Assembly: GCA_025094145.1 (NCBI GenBank)
Contig: JALLLS010000005.1
Span: 248,001 to 312,000 of the forward strand
Source: Spinellus fusiger
Lineage: Eukaryota; Mucoromycota; Mucoromycetes; Mucorales; Phycomycetaceae
Reading direction: 5' to 3'
Length of the DNA: 64,000 bases
Program-made: the position numbers and the translations under genes
Notes under the pieces: generated by a model
Database searches by the model: none
What the model was told of the DNA's origin: nothing
Seen by the model: only the letters and a program-made list of their open reading frames with translations
In this document: piece by piece, positions 1 to 11,570 of the stretch
How positions within the stretch are numbered: position 1 is the stretch's first letter
How the letters are laid out: every line of letters begins with the position of its first letter

Positions 1-307
1 CCTTTATATCTCTATTGAATTGTGAAAAGGATCCAAATAATCAATAAATAGATGCATATTATCCTTTTGTATAAGTCTATATCCACAGATTGAATTCTGG
101 GAATGACTCTTCCTATACCACGGAAGTTGAATTTATATAAAATATAGATGCCACTGAAATTATTAATAGACTGGAACTCAATCATTGAATTATTCGGATA
201 GAGAACAATGCTGATAGACCTGCCATTGTAGTGATTCTTTTAAACAGCAATATGTTTTTAAAGTCTTAATATACTATTTATACAGCGAGACAATTTCATA
301 TTGTTCT

Positions 308-338
<31 letters not shown>

Positions 339-754
339 AAGACAATACATTAAAAGATGATTCCAACTTGAATTGGACATGGAGAATGTAAATAACATCA
401 AAAGAATAGTCAAGATATAGTATTATCATTATGAGAAATATTAATATCTATACTATAATTACATGCACAGCATATCACAATAAAAAAGATTGACCGAGAG
501 AATACAGTTTACTCAACGACATCTTGGATATTTTTGTAAAAGAAGAAGAGCACATCATATTCATAAGAAGAAAAACATCTTCCAACAAGCCACAGAAAAG
601 GCCATTCATTACAATCTTGCATTTTCGTTATAGACTGGCCATAACGCTGTTAATAGTCTCAGTAAATGTACTTTCCCCTCCAAGCCAACATGTCAGTGTG
701 TCTGCAAGACTATATACAGTTTATCCTTCTTTCTTAGTATTAAAATGGTACGAT
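1..754. other. AT-rich intergenic sequence
   Basis: No gene is recognisable here. A short CA run passing into a TA run (about 308-338) is a simple microsatellite. The only open frame, around 524-760, shows no domain, has no good start context and is probably chance. Confidence 0.6.
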
Positions 755-1060
755 TGTTAGTCCTCATCAACTGGTACTTTTGATTCATCAGACCAGAGGA
801 CCATCTTCTAGTCTTCTTCTGTCCAGTGAAGGTGGACCTTGGCCCAAGCAAGTTTCAAGCTCTTGTGTTTAATGCTGAGATATTTTCTGACCTCTCCTGT
901 TAGAAGATAGGCCAAACCTCTTCATTATGTTTTTTTTTCTGAAAGTGTTCATGTCATTCTTTACGATATGAGATGGAGTTGTGGATCTCTCGCTAAAACG
1001 TATCCCACTTTCAGCATCACTGGTACTATTGACAGTTATGTTGTGTTCAATGAGACTAAC
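755..1060 (-). pseudogene. Tc1/mariner transposase remnant
   Basis: On the minus strand the sequence still reads like the middle of a Tc1 transposase: a WSDES-like first catalytic region near 760-800, preceded by the stretch that links it to the N-terminal helix-turn-helix. At nucleotide level it resembles the better-preserved Tc1 element at 29,865-31,197 (its part near 30,570-30,740). Stops and indels break it and both ends are missing, so it is a dead fragment. Confidence 0.6.
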
Positions 1061-1150
1061 TAGCACTGATTTATCTTTTTTGTCTTCGTTTTCAAGAGAG
1101 TAGCTTATTTGTTTAGTAGTAGGAAAAAAAAGGCAGATAATAGAGTGAAA

Positions 1151-1264
1151 GAATAGGAAAGAAAAAATGAGTAGTAAGAATAGGAAAGAAAAAATGAGTA
1201 GTAAGAATAGGAAAGAAAAAATGAGTAGTAAGAATAGGAAAGAAAAAATGAGTAGTAAGAATAG
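1151..1264. repeat. 27-bp tandem repeat, four copies
   Basis: Four perfect 27-bp units run from 1,151 to 1,258, with six bases of a fifth. Because 27 is a multiple of three, the minus strand reads as a repeated hydrophobic nonapeptide (FLFLLLIFS). I regard that reading as incidental. Confidence 0.9.
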
Positions 1265-1266
1265 AA

Positions 1267-1296
1267 ATTTCTCGAGCAAACTAGTGCTCGAGAAAT
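1267..1296. repeat. Perfect 12-bp inverted repeat (hairpin)
   Basis: The 12 bases at 1,267-1,278 (ATTTCTCGAGCA) are repeated in inverse orientation at 1,285-1,296 with a six-base loop. It abuts the 27-bp tandem repeat. It could be a transposon footprint or a terminator-like hairpin, but nothing shows its function. Confidence 0.7.
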
Positions 1297-1776
1297 GAAA
1301 AAGCACTCATTTCAGAATTACAAGGATATTTACAAAAAGGCATCAAGTACAAAAAGTGCCTTGTGGCTAGAGATTGTAAGTTGCCGGTATGAGTTTTCTC
1401 TAAACAAAGTCATGCGTATTTGGATCCTCTCTCATCCACTCTAATGACAATCCAATGACGAGGGATACTTCACTGACAAGAATAAAAGAAATAAGACCTC
1501 ATATATAATAATAATAAAGTTTCTTTATATAACAGATGTTGGGCTTAAGATAAATAATGTCTACATCTACCATTTTGTACCATGCCTAATGATAAGGTAT
1601 AGTATGCATGTGAGTTTATAGTAGTTATAGTATTAAATAAGTAATAAAACATTAGACCGCCCCTTTAATCTATTGGTTGATTCTCTAAACCCTGAGTCTT
1701 CTTGGCTTTAAGTATTACAAAGGCCTGATGGGTGACACCATCTTATGCAGTACCAAGTATCAGCACCAGTGCTTGT

Positions 1777-2953
1777 TTACTGCATTAAAATATATTGACG
1801 TATCTTTGACCTTGTCTGACTGTCAGAGCCTCGCCTGTAATTTACTTGAGCTGAGTTCTGTGAAGTAACAGACCATGAGTTTCTTTGCTGTAGCTTTCTT
1901 GTGTGCGTCGAATCCGCTAATTTTTGGTTTGGCACTAGTGTTGTATCCAGAATAGCTGCTTGTGCTTGCTCAATAAGCTCCTCCAGTAGTACCATGAGTC
2001 TCTGAAAAGAAGGATCACTCACTATCTCTTGTTGTGTAAGGTATTCATTTTCTTTCTGATACATTTAATGATACATTTAATAACAAGCTTAATACCTATT
2101 GTGTTACCTCTAAAGACATTATGTTTTTTGACTGATTTTCTGGTAGTAAGATAGTGACTAAACATAAAATTAGATAAGTCTTTTATAGCAAGTACCTTTT
2201 TTGTAAATCTCCTATTTGTAGACTTTGTCGGCGGACGGTAACTTCTAGTACTTTATTGAGAGCAATCAAAGAAGCGTTTTCGATCTCCAAGTCTGCAATC
2301 TAAAGTCTTTGTCAATAGGACTAGAATAGGATATTTTGAAGTCTTCTATCATTTGATACCTTACGATGCATTCGAGCTTCATCCACAATAGATAAAGACT
2401 CCCTTCTTTTAGTAGTAGAATTGCATGCATATTCCATAAGTGCATTGTATCTTATGCTGGAGATTACATTATCACTATTGTGTTTTTCTGTAGACTCAGT
2501 GTCACTCATATCATAAGAGTCACTAGTTTCCACACTGTCTACAGTACTAACATCGCTCTCCTGGTGATCATAGCCAACAGAAGAAGAAAAAGAAAATCTG
2601 GAGAAACCTGAAAAGCTTCTTTTTCGCTGTAACATTTTCTGTGAGACAGAACTAGAGACAGAAGACAGGTTCTTTTGTGTGTAGTGACTCCATGGTGTAG
2701 AGCTTTGGAAGAGTGAGAATTTGGACTGAAAACAGGTTGGGCTTAAGGCAGTTGGTGGAACGCGTATTGAGTGAGAAGAATTTGTTGAGGATATGCTAGC
2801 AGAAGAAACGGTAGAAGAAGGGGGAGAAGCAGAGGTGGCACCGTCTTTCCGACCAAGACGAGATAGAAAAGATGTCTTCAACTGGAGTATAGATGAGGTG
2901 GGTCTGAAAATATTGATAGCTTTGGGAAATATTGTTTGTTTACTTTCTGACAT
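1777..2953 (-). CDS. Serine-rich coiled-coil protein, three exons
   Basis: I do not recognise a named family. Exon 1 (2,953-2,360) encodes about 198 residues rich in Ser and Thr, with a basic patch (LSRLGRKDG) and acidic runs. Exon 2 (2,299-2,196) and exon 3 (1,999-1,777) join into one amphipathic helix with leucine and isoleucine at heptad-like spacing, probably a coiled coil. The introns are 2,300-2,359 and 2,000-2,195, both GT..AG. The exons sum to 921 nt, giving 306 residues plus TAA. The start chosen is the ATG opening MSESKQ; an upstream in-frame ATG would add a hydrophobic stretch. The last acceptor (CAGAG) was chosen because it alone keeps the frame and continues the coiled coil. Likely a real host gene of unknown role; disorder plus a coiled coil suggests a scaffold or interaction protein, which is inference. 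Confidence 0.6.
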
Positions 2954-3934
2954 GGTTGATAAATACAGACTAATAATAAAGTTAACAAATAATAGCAATG
3001 AAGATAAAAATAAAATAAAATAGAAAGAGGAATATTAAAGGGGTTAATCCATGATTTGCTTTATTTATTATTTTATTTCCATTTCATACTGGTTGGTTTA
3101 CTCTTTCTTCTAGCTATCTTAATCTCAGCAGCCCTTGGATGAAGTCTTTACCAATCTCATTTATCCTTTCGTTGTCACAGGCAATAATTTGATTATAATA
3201 TTTAGATACAGAGCAAGTGAACTTATTCTAGGATTTGGAACACTTGAGCTAAAGAGGTCTTTATTAAAATTATGCAGATGTCTATCCTCATTAAATAATT
3301 ATATCCACACATCTTTAATTGATGCTTAGACATATTAATGAACTATACATTATACACATGAATACCTGATCTTTTGCTTAATACAATATAGTGTCTCCAT
3401 ATAACAGTAAAGTTATTATTTATAATAGATTAAAGAGACATTCGTATTCACATTCCATTAATCAGGTTTTCTTTGGCCTGACTTGGAATGGAAGCACCCC
3501 TCGCCATTGTGCTGATGTATAAAATCTTTATGAATGTAATGTGCTCCATGTAATCCTATAGTGTTTTTTTATCATTGTATATTTTTTTTATCATTTTATT
3601 ATTATTATAACAACTTAAATACATATCCGTAGATGACTTTTTATTATTATTATTAAATAAACCAAACACCAAATGAATTTACAGTAAAAAAAAGAGGTAT
3701 GTGCCAAAGTAATAAATAAGAAAAGTCAGAAACATGGGTAAAGCATTGTTTTATCCCTTAGTTATTTGTGTGATGTAGCTCGTCTCGGCTAAAGTATCAT
3801 TTGATTTGTTCATTAAAAAGCAAACCAGCCAAGATTTATGAATAACAGATGTCTACCATACTTACCACTACAACTAGTTTTGATTCATATTCAAGTATGG
3901 AATAGAGTAGTTTAGCTTTTACATTTGGGTATTT
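2954..3934. other. Intergenic, no gene seen
   Basis: AT-rich spacer. Small open frames near 3,135-3,329 lack coding character. Around 3,455-3,495 there is a short imperfect inverted match (ATTCCATTA and TGGAATGG), too weak to call an element. Confidence 0.5.
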
Positions 3935-5022
3935 AATACTAGACATTATAATGTCTTTTACATGACAAAATCCAATAAGATACATTATATCACTTTTTAT
4001 ATAGTTTACCTGTACCATAGGTTTTTGTTCGTCATTCAACTGAGGCTCTAGTGATAGTTAGGAAAGAAAGATGGGGATAAACCATAAGGCTTGGACCTTT
4101 TATTGGTTCAGAGGAAATTAATAGTCTTTAATAGTCTCTAATAGTCTTTAATAGTATTATTTGATATTTATCACTCATTTATATGATGGTGTTGTCAATG
4201 GCTTCTTGGGTTCAAAGGTATTTAGTTATTTAAAGTACGATTCACTCTGCTTTTTTTATTCAACTTCTTTGTTATTCTTCTACTCTACTCTAATGATTAC
4301 TACAAATGGAAGAACTTGAAAGGAATCACCACAGAAAAGCACACATAATAATTCAGGCTGGTGTACTCTTATACTACCTTTAAAATATATATCAATTGCA
4401 TCAAATACAATACAGATTATCATAAATGCTCCATTCACTATCATTGGTTTTGTAGCTGTTTTCTACAAACTACTAACTGTTAGTTTCTTGTTCTTAGTGT
4501 ATAAGACCCAGGATAACATCATCCTGTATATTGCTTATTATATCTTTTCTCAGTGTGTCTTGGTTATTCCGTATGAAATTCAGGCAACCTTGATCAATGT
4601 TAGCATAGACTCTATACTAATGAAAAAGCTTTCCAAATAAATGCAAGTGATTTATTTTTCTTTACATCAATCTGAAGCAGTAGTGTTTTATTGTGCTTAT
4701 GTTGACATTTTGGTCATTGACTGAACACATATTTATATTCCAACCTGAATGACCTGTAAGAAAAAGAGGTACGTAGCTCATAGGATTCTATTACTGATTT
4801 GTCTAATTAATTATCTGCAGTAATCTGCCATTTCTTGGTCATATCACAACGTCTCTACTTTTTGTCTGGTATGTATCATTATTTGGACAGCTGCAGTGAA
4901 TTCTTTACAAATAGCCATATCCAAAACAGTTTGTATATTTATTTTTAATATGATTTACTAAAAAAAAAAGAAGCCATGGGTTATAATTAAGATTAATATA
5001 CTTGTTCAAGAAAGTGTGTATA
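3935..5022 (-). repeat. Decayed copy A of a TnpB/Fanzor-like element
   Basis: This stretch is similar, in reverse complement, to two blocks of copy B at 31,713-32,330 and 33,640-33,870. Conserved landmarks can be followed over several hundred bases, for example the block around 4,555-4,680 against 32,085-32,200. Copy A lacks the protein-coding middle that copy B still carries and retains only a piece of the last open frame, about 3,935-4,110, ending in residues like PMVQVNY. It is therefore an internally deleted, non-autonomous relic. Divergence between the copies is substantial, so they are old. Short TTTAATAGTC-type tandem repeats (about 4,119-4,160) lie at the deletion point. Confidence 0.6.
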
Positions 5023-5059
5023 GTGTCTAGCTGAACCAGACATCTCAAATTTTTATTAA

Positions 5060-5114
5060 CCAATCAAAAGGGTGTATTGGTCATTCTTAAGGTGATTTCT
5101 CAGTAATTATATAG
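5060..5114. repeat. Short repeat shared with 14,325-14,380
   Basis: The segment 5,083-5,114 is nearly identical to 14,351-14,380, and the flank before it is weakly similar too. It begins with a small inverted repeat, ACCAAT and ATTGGT, separated by 11 bases. The second copy lies just beyond the truncated Helitron helicase, so this may be a fragment of a Helitron-related element; that is speculative. Confidence 0.35.
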
Positions 5115-8100
5115 TAAAGTAATAGTAAAGTAATTGTAATAAAAAAAAATATACAATTCATTCTTTTTATTATTATTTTCAGTATAAATAGATTATGTAA
5201 GAAGATCAGTATCCTGAGCTTATGCAAACGCACATTGATGACAGTATCTATTTTTACAAGTTAATACATTATGCATCTAATAGTTGAATACAATATGTAC
5301 TATTATTCTCCCCCTTTGTATAATCCAGTAGAAGCAGATATATTATTATTATTTAAAAAAGAACAATGATGTAAATCCTAAATAAAGAACATTGGTATAA
5401 GAGTTCTTTTATTTTAATAAAATATACTGAAAAGTTAAGTTTTATTTTGATATTTTATCAATGATAGGTAAAATCACTGCTTTACATTTTATTTCACAAG
5501 TATTAAGTATATTTGTTAAAATATAGGAAACAAAAGCTAATAACCCTCATTATTTATTTAGATACACCTTTTGAATTATTTGAATATCAAGCAAAATTAA
5601 ACAACCAGTAATCATTCGGATTTTTTTCTTAAAGAAATATTGTAATAACAGTTGATTATTTCTAATAGTTCTACTTTTGATATTATATACTTCTACAAAA
5701 CACACTTTTATACCCATGTTCAACTCTATTTATCATTCTACGAGAATATGATTAACCCCCTATAAAGTAGCTTTACTCATTTCTCATAAGTTCGTGTGTT
5801 ATTTAGTTATCATAGAGCACTTTATTTCATAGCAGACTTTTAACCATTGAAACAAGGACCTAACTTTAGATTAATTCATCTGATCTATTGCATAAACTGT
5901 AATAGTTAATAATTAAATATCTATATCTATATATTATAATTATAATAAAAGAAAGAAAATAAAAATACATTATAATCTCAAGATGTATCTATTCTAGAAG
6001 TATCTATTATAGTAATGAATCGATACATACTATTCGTCTTTAGCCTTTTTGGCTTATGAAAATCTCAACAAAAAAGGGGAACTGGACTGGCTATAAAAAA
6101 GCTCTAGTTACTTAAACTATGTCTAAATCAATGCTCAAAAAAGAAAAATGACAGTTTTCTTATACTTATACTATGCACAAAGTACATTGCTGTTTATTTC
6201 TATTTCGCCATTGACTTTTTTTGAATCCTTTTTTCCTCTTTTTACATAAATACATATAATACTTACCTAGGGTCGTTACATTTTTTCAATAGTAGACCAT
6301 TTTAAAATTGTTGGTAGTGGTAGGAAAACAGATTCTATTACTTGTAATAAAATAAAAATAAAATAAAAAAGACCAATGAAAAATACATAAATAAATATTA
6401 CTTTGAGACAAGATTGTAGTTTAGCTAATTAATTAATAAGTATAAAGTATGAGCTAGAGAAAACTATAATAGATATGTGAATACAGCTCATAAAGAGTTA
6501 CAAGTGAAGAGTTAAAAATCGGAAAATCTAATGGATGAAATCACAATGGATATGGCCTTGCTCATAATTCGATCAAATTTCTTAGGCTATATGAGGATGT
6601 ATGCATTCATAAGCATAAAATCAATAATAGCACGAATCTATTCTCATAGTATGTTTGCCATTATGGAGATGTTGAGATTGTTGAGGATTTTCTATGGAAG
6701 AAGCTTTAAAAGGAATGTTATAACATAAACATCAATTTCAAAAGTTTAACTATTAATTACATGTACAACCATTAGTCATTTTTACTACCAGTATGTCTAT
6801 TTTATAAGAGCATTGTATGTTTCTATCTCAATGTTATAGAATTGAGAATAGCTATGAGTGCCTTTTGTTTATAGAAAAATATTATGTCAGGTTTATTGAG
6901 TTTGAACTAAGAACTTGCAGTTGATTCTTGACATGTAGGGATTCTTCGACACATGCATCTTATTTATGCAGGTGGGAACATTTTGCTTGGTGAAGTTTAG
7001 AAATCCACTCTGGTAATATAATTCTTAACAGGAAATGCAATGTAGAAAATATATTACTGAGTGGATAAATTCTATTACTTGCATACTGAAAGCACTGAAT
7101 ATCTTGCAATGATAAATAATTTTTTTTATAAAGGAACCTGAGCTCAATTTTATTATGAAAATCTATGCGAAGTAGCTGTAGAGAGTCACTAGTTTTTTTC
7201 CCTAAATTATTGGATTTTGAGATTATTTTTTTTGCAATGATAAATAAAGATAAATTGTTCATAAATACATAAATAGAATTTAATGAGAGTAGAGCAGAAA
7301 AAGTAGAGGAAGATAGATGATTTTATTGAAAGAGAAAGTACCCAGGACTTGTAATCATAAAGTATATCAACCTTCAAGTAAAAATATCTATCGAAATCAT
7401 GCTAGAAATAGAATGATCTTTATGTAGATAAAACAAAACTTTGAATATAATACAATTAAAAATATAATATGATTCTATCATAGATTGTAATAAATTAGTT
7501 CTCGGATTTATAATTATTGGGAAAGAAACTTACTCTTCCTATGCATTCCTCCTTTCATCTTTTCCTTATTTAGATTAAAAAAATACACACACACACATAC
7601 GGTATCCCTTATTTTCTCGTTAGTACTTTTTCATATACATTAAATTGTATTCATGTAGGTTTAGTGTGCTATTGCTTTACGTTTATGTTATATTGACAAG
7701 CAAGATACTTTGCATTTCTTCTTAATTTTGTGATTCTCTACTAGGTACAGTGCTTGTAAACTGGAGCAATCAAGGCTAGTGAAATAATACATTAAAATAT
7801 CATTTAATTACTCCTAAGCATTTGTAGAATAGTTAATAGAAATAAAAAGAACTCATCTCTATAAAAATTATCTTTTCCTTGCAATTAATATTCAAACAAT
7901 GCCACTGACAATTTGGTACGTTCCAACTTTAATCTAAATATTTTCCATGAATCGGTTAACATGAGTAGTGTGCTGTGACATCAAAATCCTCTATGAAAGC
8001 TTGAGTGCACACAAGTACCATAGTACATCTCTGTATCATCTCACTGATCGGTCGTGAGTACAAATAAACCTTCTAAGCTCAGTGTACCATTGGACACTTA

Positions 8101-8360
8101 ATAAGAGATACTATCATCTATAAATACTTAGTGGATTAAATAAGATCTATCAAAGGCAATTAAAGTGAAGACACATTGATGGCTCTATAATGGTGTGCTT
8201 ATTCAATGAACCAACCATAAGGCTCCAACATGTAGCCTACCATTAGGTAGAACACCTACACCAACCATACAGTTGCATCTATCAATAAGTTATGCCACGG
8301 ACTAATCATTAACTACCAAAAGATAGAATATCACTGAAGGATAAGCACTCATAAAAAGTA
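5115..8360. other. Gene-poor AT-rich stretch
   Basis: Long A/T runs and short homopolymers dominate. Open frames at 6,531-6,728 (+) and 6,960-7,262 (-) show no recognisable motif. The latter has a protein-like composition and could be the end of a dead element, but I cannot assign it. A short CA repeat occurs near 7,586-7,600. Confidence 0.5.
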
Positions 8361-8424
8361 TAAATAATGAACCACTCTTCACTTAATAAAAGTTATCTTT
8401 GTTCAGTCTCGTTATTTTCTACTT

Positions 8425-9397
8425 GTCTGAATAATCACACTCCATTTAGATTTTCCCCTGTTAGTTCAGTAGTTCAAAGATCATTGACTACAATATTCTA
8501 TGATCTACCATACATTACTGTTTTTATTGATGATATCACAGTAGCTACTATTGGCAATGCCAAGATCTATGCTGAATGTGTGTCTGAAGCTATTAGAAGA
8601 TTGACAGATACAAATTTGATTCTTAACGCTGATAAGTGTCATTTTGCGCAAACCTCTATTAACATCCTTGGATCCACACTGAGTAGTCAAGGGCTGACAC
8701 TCGATCACCGAAAAGTCACATGTGCTGGAATGGCTAATTCCTCAGACAGGTAAAGACGTGCAACGCTTTTTAGGCTTGGTGAATTACTTTCGAGCATATA
8801 TACCAAACTTCTCTACTTTGACCGCACCATTGGACAAATTGCTTAATGAAGGTTATTTGGAGCGTCTATGCAATGAGACTCATACCAAGGCTTTTAGAAA
8901 CATACAAATAGCACTTACTAATGCTCCTGTTTTAAGTTCGCCTAACTTAAACTATCCATTTTGTGTTGCTACAGATGCTAGTGGTCCGGGTATTGGAGGT
9001 GCTTTATACCAGGTCATTGACAGAAAAATCAGATACATTGGTTTTGCTGCTCGAGCATTGACCAATTCTGAAGTCAACTATTCTACAGCCAAGAGAGAAC
9101 TACTATCTGTCTGCTAAATGTTTCAGAAATATCACAAATGGTTGCGGGGAAAACATTTTCAGCTATACACCGACCATAAAGCTCTGGTGTATTTGAATAC
9201 GCAAGAAATGCCTAATCCCATGATGCTGGGGTGGTTCGAATATATTTTTGACTACTCATTTAAGGTCACGCATTGTCCAGCTGTTGATAATGTTCTTCCT
9301 AATGCATTGTCTCATTTATTTTTAAGAACTGAAAACAAACTGGTTGGGGGTGAAAAAGTGAATGCTTTTCAGGAATTTCCCTATGACATAAAAGAGG
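8425..9397 (+). pseudogene. Ty3/gypsy pol fragment (RT, RNase H)
   Basis: The translated sequence follows the chromovirus-like pol order. It has the reverse transcriptase block HTPFRF..VQR, the catalytic FIDDI motif (normally Y/F-x-DD) near 8,520, and the TGKDVQRFLGLVNYFR thumb/connection block. Then come the RNase H motif ATDASGPG near 8,975 and YTDHKAL near 9,165. It is broken by a frameshift near 8,715-8,730 and an in-frame TAA at 9,115-9,117. Protease, most of the palm and the integrase are missing. The right end is cut by the IS630-like element inserted at 9,398. No LTRs were found. A dead retrotransposon piece. Confidence 0.85.
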
Positions 9398-9399
9398 TA

Positions 9400-9459
9400 C
9401 ACCTTTTTCGGAAAGTATTCGCACACCCTCAGAAAAAATCGCACACTTTTTTTTCACTT
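9400..9459. repeat. Left terminal inverted repeat of copy 1
   Basis: About 60 bp, pairing with 10,894-10,953. Similarity continues more loosely inward to roughly 9,510 through repeated GCACA/GTGCGA motifs. Confidence 0.85.
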
Positions 9460-9506
9460 TTTGCACAATTTCATAAATTCATTTTGCACAAAGTGTGCGA
9501 AATTTA

Positions 9507-10682
9507 TTAAAGGGTATGTCTACTTAAACATGTCTTAAATTTCGAAGAAGAGTAACGACAAAATCCCTTAAGACCACTGATAAGAACATTGATACATGCT
9601 TCAGTGATCCTCATGTTTAACGTCTCATTTTCTAATAGTTTCTCTCTTTTAAGCTTACTCTTCACAAAAGACCAAAATTGCTCAATGGGGTTAAGCTCAG
9701 GAGAGTAGGGTGGAGGGTATGCAGATCCATAGCCACGACTTTCAATAAGTCTGCTAATACTTTCAGCTGTGTGGATAGCTGTATTATCCATTATTATATA
9801 GTGTCCTTTAAATTCATTGTAAAGATCCAAAACATCCAAAATGATTGCAATAAAGTTAAATTAATGACCAGTAACTGTTCCAGTAGTTTTCTGCATTTTG
9901 GTTGTTCCGTTTGCTTTTCTTTTTCTTGGTGAAGAAGTATAAGGCGCTCTTACTTTAACATTAATAATGCCACGAGAAGATATAGCTCCCAGAATTGTTG
10001 TTGTTTTTGCTCTTGTTGTGGGCTGAACAACCTCTGCTCTGGTTCCTTTCTTTGACCAAGCCATGGTTATTTTCAGATTTATATGAAAAGCGGACTCATA
10101 AATAAACACACAGTTACTATTGTAATCCATGTCTGTTTGGTTCCATCTGATAACCCAGTCAAGTCTTTTCTCAATACTCTCAGGCGAGTTTCTTTCCTTT
10201 GAATAAAGGTGTGCTTTATTAAATGACAAGGCACACTTTTCTGTCATAAAGCTGTAAACCGTTGTTTTTACAACTTTCAAGTCTTTGAACTGTTCAGTAA
10301 GACTGTCCATTGCTTGATCTAACGTTGCAGAAGAGTGATCCAAAAACTTTTCAGAAAGATGTTTCTTATGGTCTTCATTTAATAATGCTGGTCGGCCCAT
10401 TTTTGGGGTCTCTGCTGGCTCAACTTCGAGATCTCTGTTCATATTTTGCATGATTTGTTCCTGATCTCTTTCAATCCAGTCGTATGTGGTTCGATGAGCA
10501 ATACCCAACTGCTTAGCTGCTTTACCTGCAGTCATATCTAGTTCATAAATCAGATGAGAAAAGTAACCTTTAACATCACCACCATGTTTCTTGTAGTAAG
10601 ACACAGGTCCTGGAGTAGAAGTTGTATCCTTTTTGGTGGCCTTGGGTTTTGGCTGAGGCTTCTCAGGTGGTTTTAAGTCCAA
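9507..10682 (-). pseudogene. IS630-type DDE transposase, copy 1 (inactivated)
   Basis: A DDE/D transposase of the Tc1-mariner/IS630 superfamily. The N-terminus is basic and proline-rich. It is followed by a helix-turn-helix region near residues 45-75 (AGKAAKQLGIAHRTTYDWI), a linker, and the RNase-H fold with the second Asp in HYIIMDNTAIH and the Glu in SPELNPIEQFW. Two lesions are visible. The first catalytic residue, expected as Asp in FIDES, is Tyr (FIYES, codon 10,098-10,100). An in-frame TAA at 9,861-9,863 splits the frame after GTVTGH. Both lesions are shared with copy 2. Start taken at the ATG of MDLKPPE (10,682). Confidence 0.85.
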
Positions 10683-10893
10683 TTAGGTACTGTAGTCTAC
10701 GATATTTTGAAGAGGAAAACATTCTTTAACTACATCTATCAATATAGGTTCATTTCCCATTTTTTTGATAGCATTTTCCTGTCTATCTTCATAGTAGATT
10801 TGTAAGCTCATTGTTGAAGAAATAGTATTTCGAAAAGTGTGCAAAAACAATCTATGAAATTGTGCAAAAAGTAAAATATAAAGTGTGCGAAAA

Positions 10894-10953
10894 TTGAAAA
10901 AAAAAGTGTGCGATTTTTTTCTGAGGTTGTGCGAATACTTTCCGAAAAAGGTG
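10894..10953. repeat. Right terminal inverted repeat of copy 1
   Basis: Mirror of 9,400-9,459 with few mismatches, followed by TA at 10,954-10,955. Confidence 0.85.
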
Positions 10954-10991
10954 TAGAGGTCTTTTCTTTTCTTTTATAAATTATTCAACAA

Positions 10992-11570
10992 ATGACTTCA
11001 AGCAATGAACATCGGCCAGCTCTTAGTCAAGAACATAAAGATAGTCTTATCAAAAGAAGAGAGCATGCTATATTTATTAGAGGCCAAATCATAGGACAAT
11101 GGAAAAGACATGCTACTTATCAAGAGATTACTGACAATATCGACATCCCAACGAGCACAGTGGGCAAGATCATCCTATTGTATAAAAACAAAGGCATAAC
11201 TTGACCCAATCTGTATACAAGAAGACCTGAAAAGGTTTCATCTACTTCAAAAATGGCTATCGTTTTGTCTATTCGTAGAAACCCTATGCAAATAATTGCA
11301 TATCATTTGAAAAATATGAATGATGCAGGCATGGATATTTGCCGTAGCACATTTCTAAAATATATGAATGAACTCGGGGTTTTCTTATGCTCACCATCAA
11401 GACAACCTAGTATGACACTTACTCACAAGCATATCAATACAAAACAGCTTGAACAATGCTTGCGCAGTGAATGGGAGAAGATCATAAATAAATTTCTGGA
11501 AAATTTAGTGGATGGTATGTCAAGGTGTTTCACTGTGATGAAGAATAAAGGCTTTGCTACAAAGTACTGA
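10992..11570 (+). pseudogene. Internally deleted Tc1-like transposase
   Basis: The N-terminal part (about 70 residues) has a Tc1 helix-turn-helix with ATYQEITDNI followed by IPTSTVGKI. After an in-frame TGA at 11,202-11,204 the same frame continues through a second DNA-binding half, with residues like RRNPMQIIAYHLK, to about 11,430. It then jumps directly to the extreme C-terminus of such transposases (LRSEWEKI, then DGMSRCF). The whole DDE catalytic core is missing, so this is a deletion derivative. No terminal repeats were found. An element that kept only DNA-binding and tail portions could be simply dead. Confidence 0.7.

Larger units (their letters stand above)
9400..10953 (-). mobile_element. 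IS630/mariner-like transposon, copy 1
   Basis: A 1,554-bp unit bounded by TA on both sides (9,398-9,399 and 10,954-10,955), with terminal inverted repeats of about 60 bp that start CACCTTTTTCGGAAAG. It encodes one transposase on the minus strand. It sits in the Ty3 pol fragment and is nearly identical to copy 2 at 48,938-50,469, which has different flanks, so the two arose by transposition and not by duplication of a larger segment. Subterminal regions contain several GTGTGCGA/GTGCAAA-type motifs, probable transposase binding sites. Confidence 0.9.

Noticed and set aside
8000..8360. LTR of the Ty3 element upstream of the pol fragment
   Set aside because: No second copy of this sequence and no TG..CA boundaries with a primer-binding site could be found.
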